Positions 1 to 10,149 of a DNA stretch of 64,000 bases are shown piece after piece. Position 1 is the first letter of the stretch; every line of letters starts with the position of its first letter. Position numbers and translations under genes: made by a program. Source of the stretch: Aureobasidium sp. EXF-3400 (Eukaryota; Ascomycota; Dothideomycetes; Dothideales; Saccotheciaceae); contig SWBL01000298.1 in assembly GCA_024195585.1 (NCBI GenBank), forward strand, positions 1 to 64,000, given 5' to 3'. Below the pieces are notes generated by a model. That model was not told the origin of the DNA and made no database searches. It worked only from the letters and a program-made list of their open reading frames with translations.

Positions 1-649
1 AAATAAAATACGAACCATTGCCACGTTCAGTAATACGCGAACCAAACACGTTGTATGAAGGCAATAGGGGAGGATTTTCCTGTTCACCAGTTTTTTGCTG
101 GACTAGCCCACTGTAGGCACTGTCCTTCTTTTTGAGTCATCCATATCATACATTACTCTCACTGTGATGGGTGGTGTCGTTGACCTCTGGACCGTGCTTT
201 TCTTTACACCGAATCTTTACACCAGATTCGACGGCAGGGTCTAGGTTCGAAGCACAGCCTGACCACCTCTTTTTGCGTATCTCTCTGTTCGAGCCACCCT
301 TCTAGGTTCCTTTGATTGCTACAACATCTGGTACTGGAATATCCGCACATATAGGACAACGCGTTATCATTTTCCCAATATTCTCCCGGATATCGTCGAG
401 TTGAACTGCCGACCTCTCTGCAGTGGATTGAATCGCTGAGGCTTCAGCTTTCGATACTTTCGCCACACCCTGGAAACGTATGCCAACGACTATCTCAAGG
501 GACAGACCAGTTTTTTAAAATCATTCAAGCATTTGTCATCGCTGCATGTGCTCATGGTGGGTGTCTATATGCTGTAAAACATGTTGATTGTTGCTTTGTC
601 GCGAAGCTATATATTAGAGTTAAGTTGGGTCCCCCCAAGAGTCTGGTAG
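1..649. other. Intergenic, nothing recognised
   Basis: No ORF of useful length, no RNA motif and no repeat could be recognised here. It is the window's left edge and precedes the tRNA-like gene. Confidence 0.5.
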
Positions 650-756
650 TGTGAGGTGGTTCAGTGGTTAGAGCGCCCTTGTTTGTAATTCCCCGCCTAG
701 CTTGCTAGAAGGAGGGTAGCTTGGGAGACGGCTGGGTTCGAATCCCACCCTTGCAA
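650..756 (+). tRNA. Atypical intron-containing tRNA or tRNA pseudogene, isotype unclear
   Basis: A 7-bp acceptor stem can be formed by 650-656 with 749-755 (two G-U pairs). The D-arm (659-674) carries an A-box-like TGGTTCAGTGG. The T-arm (732-748) carries the B-box-like GGTTCGAATCC, and an oligo-T run follows at 780-787. The total is 107 nt, about 33 nt more than a mature tRNA, which fits an intron after the anticodon. The anticodon region around 682-688 reads TTTGTAA. It would give TGT (Thr) or, one base earlier, TTG (Gln), but the 3' half of the anticodon stem pairs poorly in every arrangement I tried. The Pol III signals are good; function and isotype are uncertain. Confidence 0.5.
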
Positions 757-779
757 CGATGACTCCCTCTTCGGAGGCC

Positions 780-787
780 TTTTTTTT
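780..787 (+). terminator. Pol III oligo-T terminator
   Basis: A run of eight T follows the tRNA-like gene by 23 nt, as expected for RNA polymerase III termination. Confidence 0.5.
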
Positions 788-1586
788 GCTCCTTTTCTCA
801 AGCTTCTTGCCCTGGCTGATTCTTCTGCTAAGCTGTCGATTCTAGCGTTCCTTCCTTTTCCTGACAACGCCGTCACGTCTCTCGCCGTCGCCTGCTTACA
901 TTTTCGGCCTCAACGCGAAGTCCCTTCCACCCCCGATTGCTTCCACAATTCTTATGTCGTCCCCGTTCGTCGCGTCTATACCATGACATGCTGCACCCAG
1001 CCCTTCTGCTCACGGTTCTATCTTCCACACAATCCATTTCTTCCGTGTTACCTCTGAATTAGCCCACCTATCGGTCGAAGCTATTTTTTACTGTTGGTAT
1101 AAAAAAAAAGATAACAACATGTGTGCTCAACTACTAAACAATCCGACTTGCTGAAAATATCGAGGACCTTTGGAACTTTGAAGCCTACCCGATCCCATTC
1201 ATACTACGCATCCTTGAGTAGTCAGTCTGCTCTTCTGCGTGGATATTGGCACGTTATTTTCGTACAAGTATTGCTATTGCTTACGTACATATCATGGCAC
1301 TCTCCAGTGTCTGCAGCATTACGGTACTGAATATAGCTACAACTGCAGGAAAGCCACAAGAACGAAACTATAGGGAAGCCCAACTGAATCTGGGTAGAGA
1401 CAGAAGCTGCGACCATAAATTTGAAGCTCGGCCGAGCATCTTCCAAAATCCGAGCGGTCGCATCTGCATCTAATCAAGCTCATACACTGAGCGCTTCCTA
1501 AGCAAGTGCAACCAACGGCACGCGGATCTCGACCTCCTTCCTAACTGATCTCAAGGATGCGTTGGTCGGTCGACAAGATCCTCCGC
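788..1586. other. Intergenic, upstream of the MDR gene
   Basis: Only short overlapping ORFs with no recognisable content are present. No repeat was recognised. The 3' end merges into the promoter of the oxidoreductase at 1752. Confidence 0.4.
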
Positions 1587-1623
1587 CGGAGATAGCGCTT
1601 CCCGATTAGGCCAACTATCTCCG
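1587..1623. promoter_or_regulatory. 9-bp inverted repeat upstream of the MDR gene
   Basis: CGGAGATAG at 1587-1595 and its exact reverse complement CTATCTCCG at 1615-1623 are separated by 19 nt. The CGG/CCG ends resemble the half-sites used by fungal Zn(II)2Cys6 regulators. It lies about 130 bp before the start codon of the oxidoreductase. The role is inferred. Confidence 0.35.
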
Positions 1624-1669
1624 TCTGGTATCTCCCCGACGGACGATCATACCGCCGACATACCAACAA

Positions 1670-1676
1670 TATATAA
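1670..1676 (+). promoter_or_regulatory. TATA box of the MDR gene
   Basis: TATATAA lies 76 bp before the ATG at 1752, a normal distance for a fungal core promoter with a short leader. Confidence 0.45.
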
Positions 1677-1751
1677 TGACACCCTTGCCTCGAAAGAAAG
1701 ATAGAATACAAAAGAGACGGAGTCCAACACAAACATCCTCACACCATCGAC

Positions 1752-2786
1752 ATGCCTTCCAACACTGCAGCATGGCAGCCCAAGCCAGGAGTCTCTCTTG
1801 AGATCAAGGACACACCATACACTTCTCCTCCTGCCGACTCTGTTGTCATCAAGAACCGTGCAATTGCTTTGAACCCCATCGACTTCAAGCTACAAGACGT
1901 CGCTATATTCCCCTTCCTCTCTTATCCAACGATCCTAGGAATGGACAGCGCTGGTGAAGTGGTCGAAGTTGGTAGTGGAGTTTCATCGATGTTCAAAGTG
2001 GGTGACAGAGTACTGGCCCAGACTGGAGGTGTATCTGCCAACACACCTTCTGGCTCGGCTTTCCAAGAGTACTCTGTTGTTGTTGCAAAGATGGTCACAA
2101 AGATTCCGGATAGCCTCGCGTATACGGATGCCGCTGTGATGCCTCTAGGCATAACCACAAGCGCTTGTGGTCTTTTCCAGAAGAACCACCTCGCTCTACA
2201 GTATCCTTCGCTCTCTCCCAAGCCTACTGGACAAACACTCCTGGTCTGGAGCGGCTCGTCCAGTGTTGGCGTCAATGCTATTCAGCTGGCTTTGGCTGCC
2301 GGCTACGAAGTCATCACCACGGCCTCGCCCAAGAACTTTGAGCTCCTTCGTGGTCTAGGTGCCAGCGATGCTATCGACTACAACTTGGACTCAGCAACTC
2401 TACTTAAGCAACTTGTCAACACACTCAAGGGAAGAACCCTCGCCGGTGTTCTGCATACTGCCGGAGATGCCAAAGGCCCCATTTCTATATGTGCAGAGCT
2501 CTTCTCCAAAGTCGAGGGCAACAAATTCTTTACGACCATCGTGCAGCTGCCTGCAGATATGCCTGCCGATTTCCAGCACAGCCGTGTCTTTGCAAGCACG
2601 ATCAAGGACAATGGCATTGCTGAGGCAGTTTTTGTCGACTTTCTGCCTGAAGCAATTGCACAAGGCAAATACAAACCCGCACCTCAAGCTGAAGTTGTTG
2701 GAAACGGATTAGAGTCGCTTCAGAAGGGCTTGGACGTCCTCAGAAAGGGTGTTTCTGCAAAGAAGCTTGTTGTCACTTTGAATTAG
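1752..2786 (+). CDS. Zinc-binding-dehydrogenase-type (MDR) oxidoreductase, toxD/enoyl-reductase-like
   Basis: This intronless gene encodes 344 aa. The product belongs to the medium-chain dehydrogenase/reductase superfamily, in the fungal toxD-like or trans-acting enoyl-reductase branch that uses NADPH without catalytic zinc. An N-terminal GroES-like fold contains the substrate-side segment LGMDSAGEVVEVG. It is followed by a Rossmann nucleotide-binding segment LLVWSGSSSVGVNAIQLA (about residues 163-180). The usual zinc-binding GHE motif is replaced by GMD, which fits the zinc-free branch. The first ATG in the frame is used; a TATA box and a 9-bp inverted repeat lie just upstream. Relatives act in secondary metabolism or detoxify enones, but no polyketide synthase or other cluster gene is nearby. 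The substrate is unknown. Confidence 0.85.
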   Translation: MPSNTAAWQPKPGVSLEIKDTPYTSPPADSVVIKNRAIALNPIDFKLQDVAIFPFLSYPTILGMDSAGEVVEVGSGVSSMFKVGDRVLAQTGGVSANTPSGSAFQEYSVVVAKMVTKIPDSLAYTDAAVMPLGITTSACGLFQKNHLALQYPSLSPKPTGQTLLVWSGSSSVGVNAIQLALAAGYEVITTASPKNFELLRGLGASDAIDYNLDSATLLKQLVNTLKGRTLAGVLHTAGDAKGPISICAELFSKVEGNKFFTTIVQLPADMPADFQHSRVFASTIKDNGIAEAVFVDFLPEAIAQGKYKPAPQAEVVGNGLESLQKGLDVLRKGVSAKKLVVTLN

Positions 2787-3403
2787 ATAGACAGCCCACA
2801 CTCAATGTTTCATGTTTGACCAAGTTGAGATGCTTTGTTCTGTGTATTCGTTTTTGTCATTGCTCAACATCGGGGGAACGTTTGGGTTCATCATTTTCAA
2901 TGCGAACACGAAAGAAAGGGCTCAAGACTGCCAAAGTACACAGCTATCTGTACATAAAGCTTTCATCTTGGGACACCTGCTGTCGACAGGTCTCACTGAG
3001 CCTTGCCTCCACAAAACATCGACATCTGGGAGCATCTCTCAGATTCGATTGCAACCGATACATGTGGCCTTAAAGCACACGTGTACCATAAAAGAGGATT
3101 GTTTGATCCTTTGGGAACCAACCATACAAGATTTGTATAGACCAAATGTCTCATTATGTGCCCACCTTAACACATTCGGCTCTTCGTGCAATCAGGACTA
3201 GATAGAAGAGGTACAGCTCATGATAGACACACTCTGTTGAACAGAACTACTAATTCAACCATCCTTGCCCCCCAAACCTGTACATCCTCGATCAATCAAG
3301 CATGTTGCATGTGAGAAAGGGCATCTCATGCTACTCAGTGACATTGAGCAACTGAGGCCTGCAAGTAACGTTCACTCTCCACCACTTCTCGACGATCCAT
3401 CGG
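2787..3403. other. Intergenic, 3' flank of the MDR gene
   Basis: This stretch holds the 3' flank of the oxidoreductase and a 129-codon open stretch at 2812-3201 with no protein-like features. I see no gene. Confidence 0.45.
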
Positions 3404-3438
3404 CCAATAGGACGCTGTTCGACGAGAAACCGGCCAAT
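3404..3438. promoter_or_regulatory. Two CCAAT boxes, 30 bp apart
   Basis: CGGCCAAT occurs twice with the same leading bases (CCAAT at 3404-3408 and 3434-3438). CCAAT is the core site of the fungal CBC/HAP complex. The pair lies about 460-490 bp before the ATG at 3896. A CACGTG palindrome at 3522-3527 follows. Confidence 0.4.
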
Positions 3439-3521
3439 GAGACGTGAGACACGAGGTGATAGAAAAAGTAAATAAATGCGAAGTAATCGAGTGAGGTCCG
3501 GGTGCCCCCGTGTGAGTATCT

Positions 3522-3527
3522 CACGTG
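3522..3527. promoter_or_regulatory. CACGTG E-box
   Basis: A palindromic bHLH-type site (TCACGTGAC context) lies between the CCAAT pair and the pyrimidine-rich leader of the gene at 3896. Its role is inferred from the motif alone. Confidence 0.3.
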
Positions 3528-3895
3528 ACTGCAAATAATTCGATCACTTCGAGTCCACCACCAAAAAAACACCTCCTTGCACTGTATACCACTTACCACA
3601 GCCTTCATTGAGTGTCAAAAGTGTCTCCATTCACCTCGATTACCAAGCGGAGCGGCGCATCGCGCCCTGTGCTCTGCCTGTCTTCCCTCTGCGTCTCCTT
3701 CTCTCCTTTCTCCCTTCCATCCACCACATTTTCCTTTCGAACAAGGTCTGTCTTCGCGGTCTTCGTGTGCAGTACTTGTTCTTCTTCTTTTACCCTTCCC
3801 TTCTTGTGCATAACCCTTCTACACACTGTTACTTACCCTTCTTTCCACTCTCTCATACCACTTACACAACAACTTTCAACAACAAGTCTACCATC

Positions 3896-5954
3896 ATGAC
3901 TTACACTCGTGTCATGTACGACATGCCTCCTAACAAGGTTGGCGACCGTGGCGAGGGTGATTTCTGGAAACTCAAGATCAAGCCTCCTGGTGCTATGGCT
4001 GCATCTTGTGTCGTCAACAAATACTGGGAAGACATTCATGCCTTCCATGAGGAGACTTTCAACGAGATTATGTGTTACGTCCACCAGCAAATGATCGATG
4101 TGAGTTCATTAACCCTTTCCTGCTTTGGGAAACCTCGTACAAACTCGACACTTTACTGACCTTTTTGCTTCGCAACAGAATCCTCCCAAGAAGTCAGGAC
4201 CTATCAAGCGCTTTATCTTGCGTAAGATTGGTCTGGGCTTGATCATCAGAAGAGAGGACATGACCGCAAAGGATCATGCTCACGAAGCTTACCCTATGTA
4301 CGAAGAGATCTCTGATGAGGAGTGGATGCGTCGTGCTACTCCTCTCCATTACCCTTACCACACCCCTGCTTCCCAGAAGGCTTACGATGAGGAGATGCGT
4401 ATCCGTCGTATCAACAGAGCTGAGCGCTGGGAGAAGAAGTTTGCCGATTACGCTGCCATGCAGGAGGAAATCAAGAGAGAAAAGGCTGCCAAGGCCTACA
4501 TGTCCAGCAGTTCCGGTTCCAGCGGTTCGGACTCTACCAGCTGGGACTCTGGCAGTTCACACTACACTGGCGCCTCCGATGACAGCTCTCTCGACAACTC
4601 ACTCGACGGCTTCTTCTCTTCTTTCCACACTGACGGGGAGCTTAAGCAGGCTTTGGTCGAGGCTTACGACGAGCTCATCGCCTTGGAAGCTGAGGGTGTT
4701 GACCAATCTGGCACCAAATACAGACGCGGTCTCAAGCTCGTTGCCAAGATCGAAGGCCTGATCAGAGCCAAGTGGGCATCCGAAGACCGCAAGAAGGTTG
4801 TGAACGCCGACGCCTACCATGGCCTTTACAACTTTGAAAACTTCTCCGACTCTGATGTTTCAGAGGCTTCAGAAGACATCGCCGATTCTGCTGAATTTCT
4901 CGACGATGATTCCTCCACCAAGGCTGGTTCTGGCTCAGAGCCCCACAGTGACTCTACAGCTGTCGAGTCTCCCATGCTTGAGCCTGAAGTCGAAATCAAA
5001 CGTCAGCCCAACTGGAGTATCAAGTTCAACTACAGCGAGGACCTCAACATCGGCTTCCTTGACCCCGATGACCATCCATTCTTGATTCCCGCAGATGTCC
5101 AGTACCTAAACAACGACGACCCTCAGGGCTTGTTCAACGTCAAGAACCTCCGTATGTTGGAGGAGGTTCACGCCAGACTCTTCTCCCCTAAGATAAAGAA
5201 GGGGGGTTTTGAGTACCAGCAACTGGCCAACCTGCAGGAGAGACTCGTGGAGGCAATTGAGTTTGGCCTCGAGAGTTATCAGTATGAAGATGATCAAGAG
5301 GCTCAGAAGAGCAACAACGACGAGTCTGAGATCAGCATCTTCAAGGGGCTCGAGTCAGGAGGTGATGACTCCGACTCCGACGACAACTCCGACGACGACG
5401 ACCCTGGCGCCCCTGACTGGCTTCGCACCTGCTACAGGGACCCCATGCTGACCGTTGAGGCTCCCGACATGGACACAAACCCTCGCCGCATCGGTCTTGT
5501 TCACATGGGTGACAGGGAGGAGAAGAGATACCTTGCTGAGCGACGCTTGCGTCAGGAGAGAGAGGTACAGCTGTTCGAGGCCGAACAGGAGCGCAAGGCC
5601 AGAGCCGCCGAGGAGGTTAAGGAGAGAGCCAAGGTGATCGCCTGGCTCCACACTCGCGAGAGTGAGAATTTCCCTACCTCGCCTCGTGTCTCTCCTTCCT
5701 CTCAGAGAGCTTCTCCTCCTATCGCAAGTCAGGATGACATGATTCTTCCTGCTCTTGCCGAAGAAACCTCAATGGAACTCGGTACAGCCGTCTTGACCTC
5801 GGGTCAGAACCTCAAGTGTATCAACGCCGGTCCCCACCTCGCTCGCAATTATGGCAGCTCCGACTCCAGCCTTGCATCTTCTCCCAAAAAGAAGTCGCGC
5901 GTTCGCCATGGCTTGGAGAAGTTCAAGCGCCGTCTCCGCAAGAGTCAGTCCTGA
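3896..5954 (+). CDS. Serine- and acid-rich protein of unknown function, 659 aa
   Basis: The exons are 3896-4099 and 4179-5954. The intron (79 nt) has a GTGAGT donor, a CTGAC branch site and a CAACAG acceptor, and splicing joins MCYVHQQMID to NPPKKSGPIKRF. I do not recognise the family. There is a conserved-looking N-terminus (residues 1-68) and a basic stretch (about 69-95). A Ser/Asp-rich low-complexity region lies near 176-210, followed by acidic segments. A long, highly charged helix starting EEKRYLAERRLRQERE lies near 515-558. The C-terminus is very basic (KKKSRVRHGLEKFKRRLRK). No signal peptide or membrane segment is seen. The alternation of acidic and basic parts suggests an intrinsically disordered scaffold or nucleic-acid-associated protein; this is inference. 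The leader is pyrimidine-rich and has CCAAT boxes upstream. Confidence 0.75.
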
Positions 5955-6243
5955 TGGCACAACGCTGGTAGAAGAAGTCATGGTTTCGAAACGAGATTGA
6001 GAGGCACTTGAAACAAGTCCGGCTGAGAAATAAAGAGGTGGGAATCAGCAATATGGTCGGGGTCACAAAGAAGAGAGCAAAAGAGAAAGTAGCGTAGATA
6101 GAAGTAGTTGAAGAGACCCGACCTTTGAAACCATTGAAACTCCAGTCCCACGCTTCCACGTGCAGCAATATGAGAAAAACGCCTTGAAAATGCTTGAAGA
6201 ACCTTGAACCTCCCGATGTCATAGATTTCGTGATAGTCGTCGT

Positions 6244-7712
6244 TCAACCTTGGAACAAAAGGCCAGCAGCATACTCAACGTTACCGTCAGTAGCATCCAA
6301 AGCGGCAATAGCTTCTTGTCTAGAGAAGCCAAGACCGATCAACTGCTCAATGGCTGCTTCAGGATGCTTGCTGCTTGGAGCAGCTTGCGCAGTTGCAGGC
6401 CTGGCAGGAGCGGACGCAGCAGGTGTAGGATGTACTGCAGGCCGGCTAGTAGATGGCTCACCAACAGAACGACCTTGACCTTGGAAGTTGCTATTGGACT
6501 GTTGCGATGAGGAACCAGCCTGAGTCACAGTTCCAGTCTTTGTACCAATCTCGGTACCATTGGGACCCTTGATGTGTTCCTCGTCCTGCAGAGCTTCTTC
6601 AAAGGATCTGGGTAGCTCAGACTCAGGCAAGAAATCAACTTCGTTGTCCTCGAAAACCAGCTTGTTGCGACGGAGGTCAATGCAACCTTGGTAGCGCTTG
6701 AGCATGTCCAGACCGAGTAGAAGATCAACGTCCTTGCCCTCCATGACGGTGAAGGAGCATGGCATGACAGCACTGCCAATCTTGATGTCGGCCGAGTGCA
6801 CACGGCCAAGAATCTGGGCGGTACCGACACCGCGGGCGATACCGGAGTAACGCTTGTCAATCAAACGCATGATACCGCAGTTCTCGGCACAGCTAGGAGA
6901 CATGATGGTGGTTTGAGCACCTGAATCGACAAAGGCCTTGAGCTTGTGGCCATTGACTTCACAGTTGATGTACAACATAGTAACACGGCCAAAGACTGGA
7001 CAGGATTAGCAAATGTGGCGCTTTCTGGGGACGGAAATATCAAAGTACCTTCAGGGTTGTGTTCGTAGGCATACTCCAAGTTCTCCATGACACGATCTTG
7101 ACGGATGATCTCTTCGATCTTCTGCTGGGCCTCGATGTTGAAGGGATCATCGTTGAGCAGCTGCATCTGTTCACGTCTCTCGCGCTCTCTGGACTCGGCC
7201 TGCTGAATGGAGCTGAGGTATAGTTCGCGGAAGCGGGCAGGGTCTGAGGCAGCAGCGGCCAACTCAGGTCTTTCCTGGCTGACCTGTTGCATGGCTTGAG
7301 GGTTGCCCAACAACTGCAGACGCAGGGTCTCGATCTGGTCATTGCTGAAACGGCCCTGTTGTGGTGGCTGGGCCTGCTGTGGGCGAGTCTGCTGACGAGG
7401 CATGTTGTTGTTGTTCTGTTCGCGGACTAGCATGTACAGCATCTCCCCATTCTTGATTCCTGCCTGTTCGAGGGTTTTGTCGTCGCCGACGACGGGGGCG
7501 CCGTTGAGGAAAAACTGGATCGAGGTTATGGGAAAGCCAGTGCCGTCGTGGACTTGGGTCTTGAGATTTGCGAGAGTAGATGAGATGTCGGCGTCGAGCG
7601 GGAGGAATTCCTCGTCGAGAGCATGGCCCGGGGCGTTTATTTGTATCGTGACTTGGACCCTGTGGGCATCAGCATGTGTGGTCGGAAGAAACGAGTGTCA
7701 CGGCACTGACAT
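6244..7712 (-). CDS. DDI1: DDI1-type ubiquitin-shuttle aspartyl protease
   Basis: The exons on the minus strand are 7712-7711, 7659-7049 and 6995-6244, giving 454 aa. Residues 1-80 form a ubiquitin-like domain. A Gln-rich linker and a charged helical region follow. The retroviral-type protease domain starts near 205 and has the catalytic FVDSGAQTT (D228-S229-G230). The C-terminal 38 residues form a UBA domain ([20 protein letters not shown]). In the family, Ddi1 delivers or cleaves ubiquitinated proteins for the proteasome and acts in DNA-damage and secretion control. The second intron is 53 nt. The start is unusual: the best frame has no ATG in exon 2, and an AT|G codon split by a 51-nt intron (GTCAGT...CACAG) restores one in good context. 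The gene is convergent with the gene at 3896 and divergent from the acetyltransferase at 8772. Confidence 0.85.
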
Positions 7713-8158
7713 GGTTGCTGAGATGGGCGAGAAGGCTGCCTTGCGTGTGGGCTAGAGGCGAGTGGGATGGGGTTATGCACGTCGCTGAAAGAGGTCGATC
7801 GGGCGCGAAGAGGTTGCTTCTGTGTCTTGGGTCCGTTGCACTGCACTTGGACGGCGATGAGTAACGAATGCGAGAGACGGAAGGTACGAGATTCAACCGT
7901 GATGGAAGCTTGTCGAAGCGCTATGGAAGAAGCTAGGTTGCGGAGGCAAACACGATCGCGCGAGGCTAAAGTTCAAGCACGTGGAATAGACTGCGTAGCA
8001 TTTATACTCTCTCATCACCTCCAATTGCTCCTGCTCTTGTTCCTGCTCCTGCTCCTGCTTCTGCAATTGCTGGCAATTGTCAACCTGCGCCACGCGCCAT
8101 GCAGCAGGCATGCACGACAGATTGCTGCCTTCCCGCGTTCGAATGATGTAACGCATAG
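7713..8158. other. Divergent promoter region of DDI1, with CTG-type microsatellite
   Basis: This is the upstream region of DDI1. At about 8026-8064 the plus strand carries an imperfect repeat of CTCCTG/CTG units. No gene is seen. Confidence 0.4.
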
Positions 8159-8271
8159 CTATAGAAATGCACAATACCTTTGAGAAACAAGATAGTGTCC
8201 ATCGAGACACGATAAATCGAGACTCTCTTTGGACACATCTCAGTTTCGAAGATTATTGTGCCTTTTTATAG
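8159..8271 (+). repeat. Hairpin repeat, copy A (complete)
   Basis: The left end CTATAGAAATGCACAATA matches the reverse complement of the right end (TATTGTGCCTTTTTATAG) at 15 of 18 positions. A second, inner inverted repeat brackets the centre (GTGTCCATCGAGA against TCTCTTTGGACAC). The whole can fold into a long hairpin. Sequence on both sides is also shared with other copies (ATGTAACGC to the left, as in the copy at 52103; a CGCTTTGGACCTTCGTGG block to the right, as in the copy at 12785). It lies between DDI1 and the acetyltransferase gene. Confidence 0.75.
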
Positions 8272-8771
8272 CAAGGACTTCGCTTTGGACCTTCGTGGAA
8301 GGAGCATGGGACTCATAAGCTCAGTGGCAGATTGGCGGTCTGCCATCTGTCGCTGTCATGGATCAGAGCCCCTCATCCGCCCTTGGTCGTGCCTGCCGCC
8401 ACAGAGAGCCTGCATTGCCCTACCTTTCTCTTTGACTGTCCGGCCATGCAACAGCGCACTCTCCAGACAGAGACCTGTCAATTCATCTTGAAATGACTCC
8501 CGTTTGCATTTATTCTGTTAGTTGTCCTCTGATGCCATAGCCGTTCACCCCCACTATCGACTGGTCCATGCACCTGTTTTACAACGTCACTGCCTCGTGT
8601 GTTGCATTTCCACAAAGCACTTTCACTCTTTGAGTAACCTGTTTTGTCTGTCTTACCAACACTCTGTTTCTACCAATATATCCCTCAGTTTGAAACAAGC
8701 ACACGCCAGGGGTCACTCTCAACCACAAACTTGCTTCCTTGCCGATAACATACACCCCGTTTCACCCTATC
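8272..8771. other. Intergenic, promoter of the acetyltransferase
   Basis: No gene is seen. The 3' part is the leader of the gene at 8772. A TTG-initiated upstream extension of that frame is not supported. Confidence 0.4.
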
Positions 8772-10149
8772 ATGCCCCGCGATCTGATGAGGCGTGACGA
8801 AGAGCCTAAGGACAAGATCTCTCGCGACATGGAGAAGCAGGATCATCTCGCTGAGATCAAGCCTTATGTTCAAACCCTTACCATCTCCGACGTCGACAGC
8901 GCTGTCAAATTGGAGGATGCCACCTTCCCTCCCGAGGAACGTGCAACCAGAGAAAAGGTATTTGTACCACCATCACTGCATTTCGTATTTCCTCTACCCA
9001 GCCCAACACGTGATTGTGCTGCTCTCTCACCGCATACGGGGCCACTGTGCTCATCCTGGATATACCACCTGCATATCCCTTCATCACTGCTCAGGCCGTA
9101 CTTGTCTCGACGACGTCATCACAAGACTACAAGAAATCCTAGTCTGTTCATGTGCTCTCGTCAGAAGGCCGTCCACAAAGGTAGAAGAGCTGTCAAACCC
9201 CACCATTCCAATGCGGTCGGCAGGACGGGTCATGCAAGGCAGCTGCTCGACAAGCACTCACGAAGTTCGAATTTGGTCAAAACTAGCGTGCGTTTTCACA
9301 GTTAGGCGCCTGACAGACTTGAGCACACGAGAGGGGTTTGGGCTGATGCTCTCCTAAGGGAGACACTGTTGCACGATCAGCATCGATTCTATGGCGGTCA
9401 ACTTCACGACTCTTGTTCAGGATGGTCAGCCAGCAAATACACCTAGAATTCGGTCTTCAAGGAGCCATAGATGATCACCCATGATTCGATGTGTTTTCTT
9501 GTACCGCTGCTGATTACTATAGAACTCGATGCATTTGTTCAGTGCTTTGGCTAACATACAATGCGCAGTTCGAGTATCGCTTCACCAAATGCGGTGGACT
9601 TTGTCTCGGTCTCTTCACGTCCGTCGACACAAGCGACTCTTCAAACCCTCTTGCATCGGTTGAGACGGCTTCCAGTGCCCATCATGTGTACAGCGGGGCC
9701 CCAGCACGCAAGTCTGTCCTCCTTGCTCACTGTGTTGTGACCAAGACAACCAACGCTACTGTCATGGACGAGGACATGGAAGTCCCCAGTGATTGGAAGA
9801 CTTCTAGTACTTTGAAGAGCAACACTGGACACAGAGAGGAGGGTCGTACCATCGCTGTTCACAGTCTGGCAGTGCTTCCATCTCTCCATAACCGAGGACT
9901 TGGTTCGACTTTGCTGAAGGCTTTCGTCCAGCGAATGGGATACGTGCAAGCTGGCGACAGGATTGTTTTGCTTGCCCATGGCGAGCTTGTCAAGTTCTAC
10001 GAGAAACTGGGCTTTGAAAACAAAGGCCCTAGCAAGGCTACATTTGGTGGAGGCAACTGGGTTGACATGGCAAGTCATGCGATGAGAATGTCGAACTCGC
10101 ATACTAACAGAGCAAACAGGTTCTGGAAATGAAAGACAACCAGAAATGA
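8772..10149 (+). CDS. AANAT-like GNAT-family N-acetyltransferase
   Basis: The exons are 8772-8957, 9569-10069 and 10120-10149, giving 238 aa. It resembles fungal polyamine/arylalkylamine (serotonin-type) N-acetyltransferases. Exon 1 ends in LEDATFPPEERATREK and exon 2 begins FEYRFTKCGGLCLGLFTS, a continuous family block. The acetyl-CoA-binding motif A is LAVLPSLHNRGLGSTLL, and motif B includes HGELVKFYEKLGFEN. Two splice features are odd. Intron 1 is 611 nt, about ten times the usual size here, with a GCTAAC branch site and a GCGCAG acceptor. Intron 2 (50 nt) starts with GC rather than GT and has a perfect TACTAAC. Without that splice the frame would end in a different tail (ASHAMRMSNS...). 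With it, the end is WVDMVLEMKDNQK. The substrate is not determined. Confidence 0.8.

Noticed and set aside
3608..4159. In-frame 5' extension of the gene at 3896
   Set aside because: The extension has no ATG before 3896 and encodes a Pro/Ser/Leu-rich translation of a C/T-rich leader.
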